DNA of 45,471 nt. Origin: Bacteroidales bacterium. Its GTDB lineage: Bacteria; Bacteroidota; Bacteroidia; Bacteroidales; JAAYJT01. The notes under the pieces were generated by a model, which saw nothing but the letters and a program-made list of their open reading frames with translations, made no database searches and was not told the origin of the DNA. The stretch lies in the NCBI GenBank assembly GCA_012522795.1, contig JAAYJT010000003.1, positions 1 through 45,471 on the forward strand, in the 5' to 3' direction. This document shows positions 45,241 to 45,471 of the stretch, piece after piece. The translations under genes were made by a program, and so were the position numbers. The number at the start of each line of letters is the position of its first letter. Position 1 is the stretch's first letter.

Positions 45241-45471
45241 ATAACTTATTATCGGTGGCAAAACGTTTTACCGATTATGAATCGCTGGGAGAAATGTTTC
45301 GTAATACAAAAGCTGATACAATAAAGCTTACACTCGTAGAACGCTTATGGCAATTAATCGTTGATATACTTGCAGATTTAGCAGAATTGATTGAAATTGA
45401 CACAGAAACGTTAATGGAAAAATTACTCTCTGATAATCAAAGTTTTATAAAATTGTCAAATTACAAAGCCC
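45228..45471 (+). CDS. Partial ORF at window edge, possibly a transposase C-terminal part
   Basis: The plus strand is open to the last base: LRKLNNLLSVAKRFTDYESL, GEMFRNTKADTIKLTLVERL, WQLIVDILADLAELIEIDTE and so on. The helical, Leu-rich composition is like the C-terminal region of some IS4-type transposases, but no DDE motif is present in the visible part. The abrupt start inside a receptor gene fits a mobile element border. Identification is tentative. Confidence 0.35.
   Translation, partial: MRKLNNLLSVAKRFTDYESLGEMFRNTKADTIKLTLVERLWQLIVDILADLAELIEIDTETLMEKLLSDNQSFIKLSNYKA

Overview
The window looks like the chromosome of a low-GC Bacteroidota, probably a Bacteroidales or Marinilabiliales relative. 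Evidence for this is the set of lineage-typical genes (DUF3467 protein after rpoC, DUF4271 protein before rnpA-yidD, FISUMP-domain protein, secreted S9 dipeptidyl peptidase, TonB-dependent receptor, a 64-residue bS21) and several promoters of the Bacteroidota form TTG-N19-23-TAnnTTTG. Many protein sequences are recognisable by motif; no database search was run.

Region 1 (1-9.1 kb) is accessory and decaying. It starts with the end of an IS3-family element (frameshift-fused OrfA/OrfB) that has cut a SAM methyltransferase gene. Next comes a 23-codon stump of a type I restriction R subunit next to IS21-like end repeats. From 1.96 to 9.13 kb every gene lies on the minus strand: an alpha/beta-hydrolase with TPR-like tail, a PIG-V-like GT-C mannosyltransferase, a Bro-N/Fic AMPylator, two R-M-associated small ORFs, a broken deoxyinosine glycosylase, a hypothetical protein and a broken RelE/ParE-type toxin-antitoxin pair. 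The striking feature is a repeat found three times between these genes (about 3.2, 5.1 and 8.2 kb) that is a diverged copy of the 3' end of the addA helicase gene plus its downstream flank. The native copy is at 9.05-9.23 kb. Each copy also carries a TTG-N21/23-TAnnTTTG promoter pointing into the next gene. The layout reads as a serial-insertion, cassette-like array at the addA 3' end.

Region 2 (9.1-22.1 kb) holds addA and tamB (one minus-strand unit), divergent tsaD, a FISUMP protein, a membrane spermidine-synthase-like protein and a secreted Pcm-type methyltransferase.

Region 3 (22.1-35.7 kb) is the classical information-processing block, read on the minus strand: tRNA-Thr(UGU)-Tyr(GUA)-Gly(UCC)-Thr(GGU)-tuf-tRNA-Trp(CCA)-secE-nusG-rplK-rplA-[L10 leader]-rplJ-rplL-[hairpin]-rpoB-rpoC-DUF3467. 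rpoC has an in-frame TAG about 133 codons before its expected end; the conserved C-terminus continues in the same frame after it.

Region 4 (35.7-45.5 kb) holds hpf, xerC, rpsU and a DPP-IV-like peptidase on the minus strand, then on the plus strand a DUF4271 protein, rnpA, yidD, a C-terminal processing protease, cytidine deaminase and a ChaN-like protein. The window ends in a TonB-dependent receptor C-terminal fragment abutting a possible transposase C-terminus.
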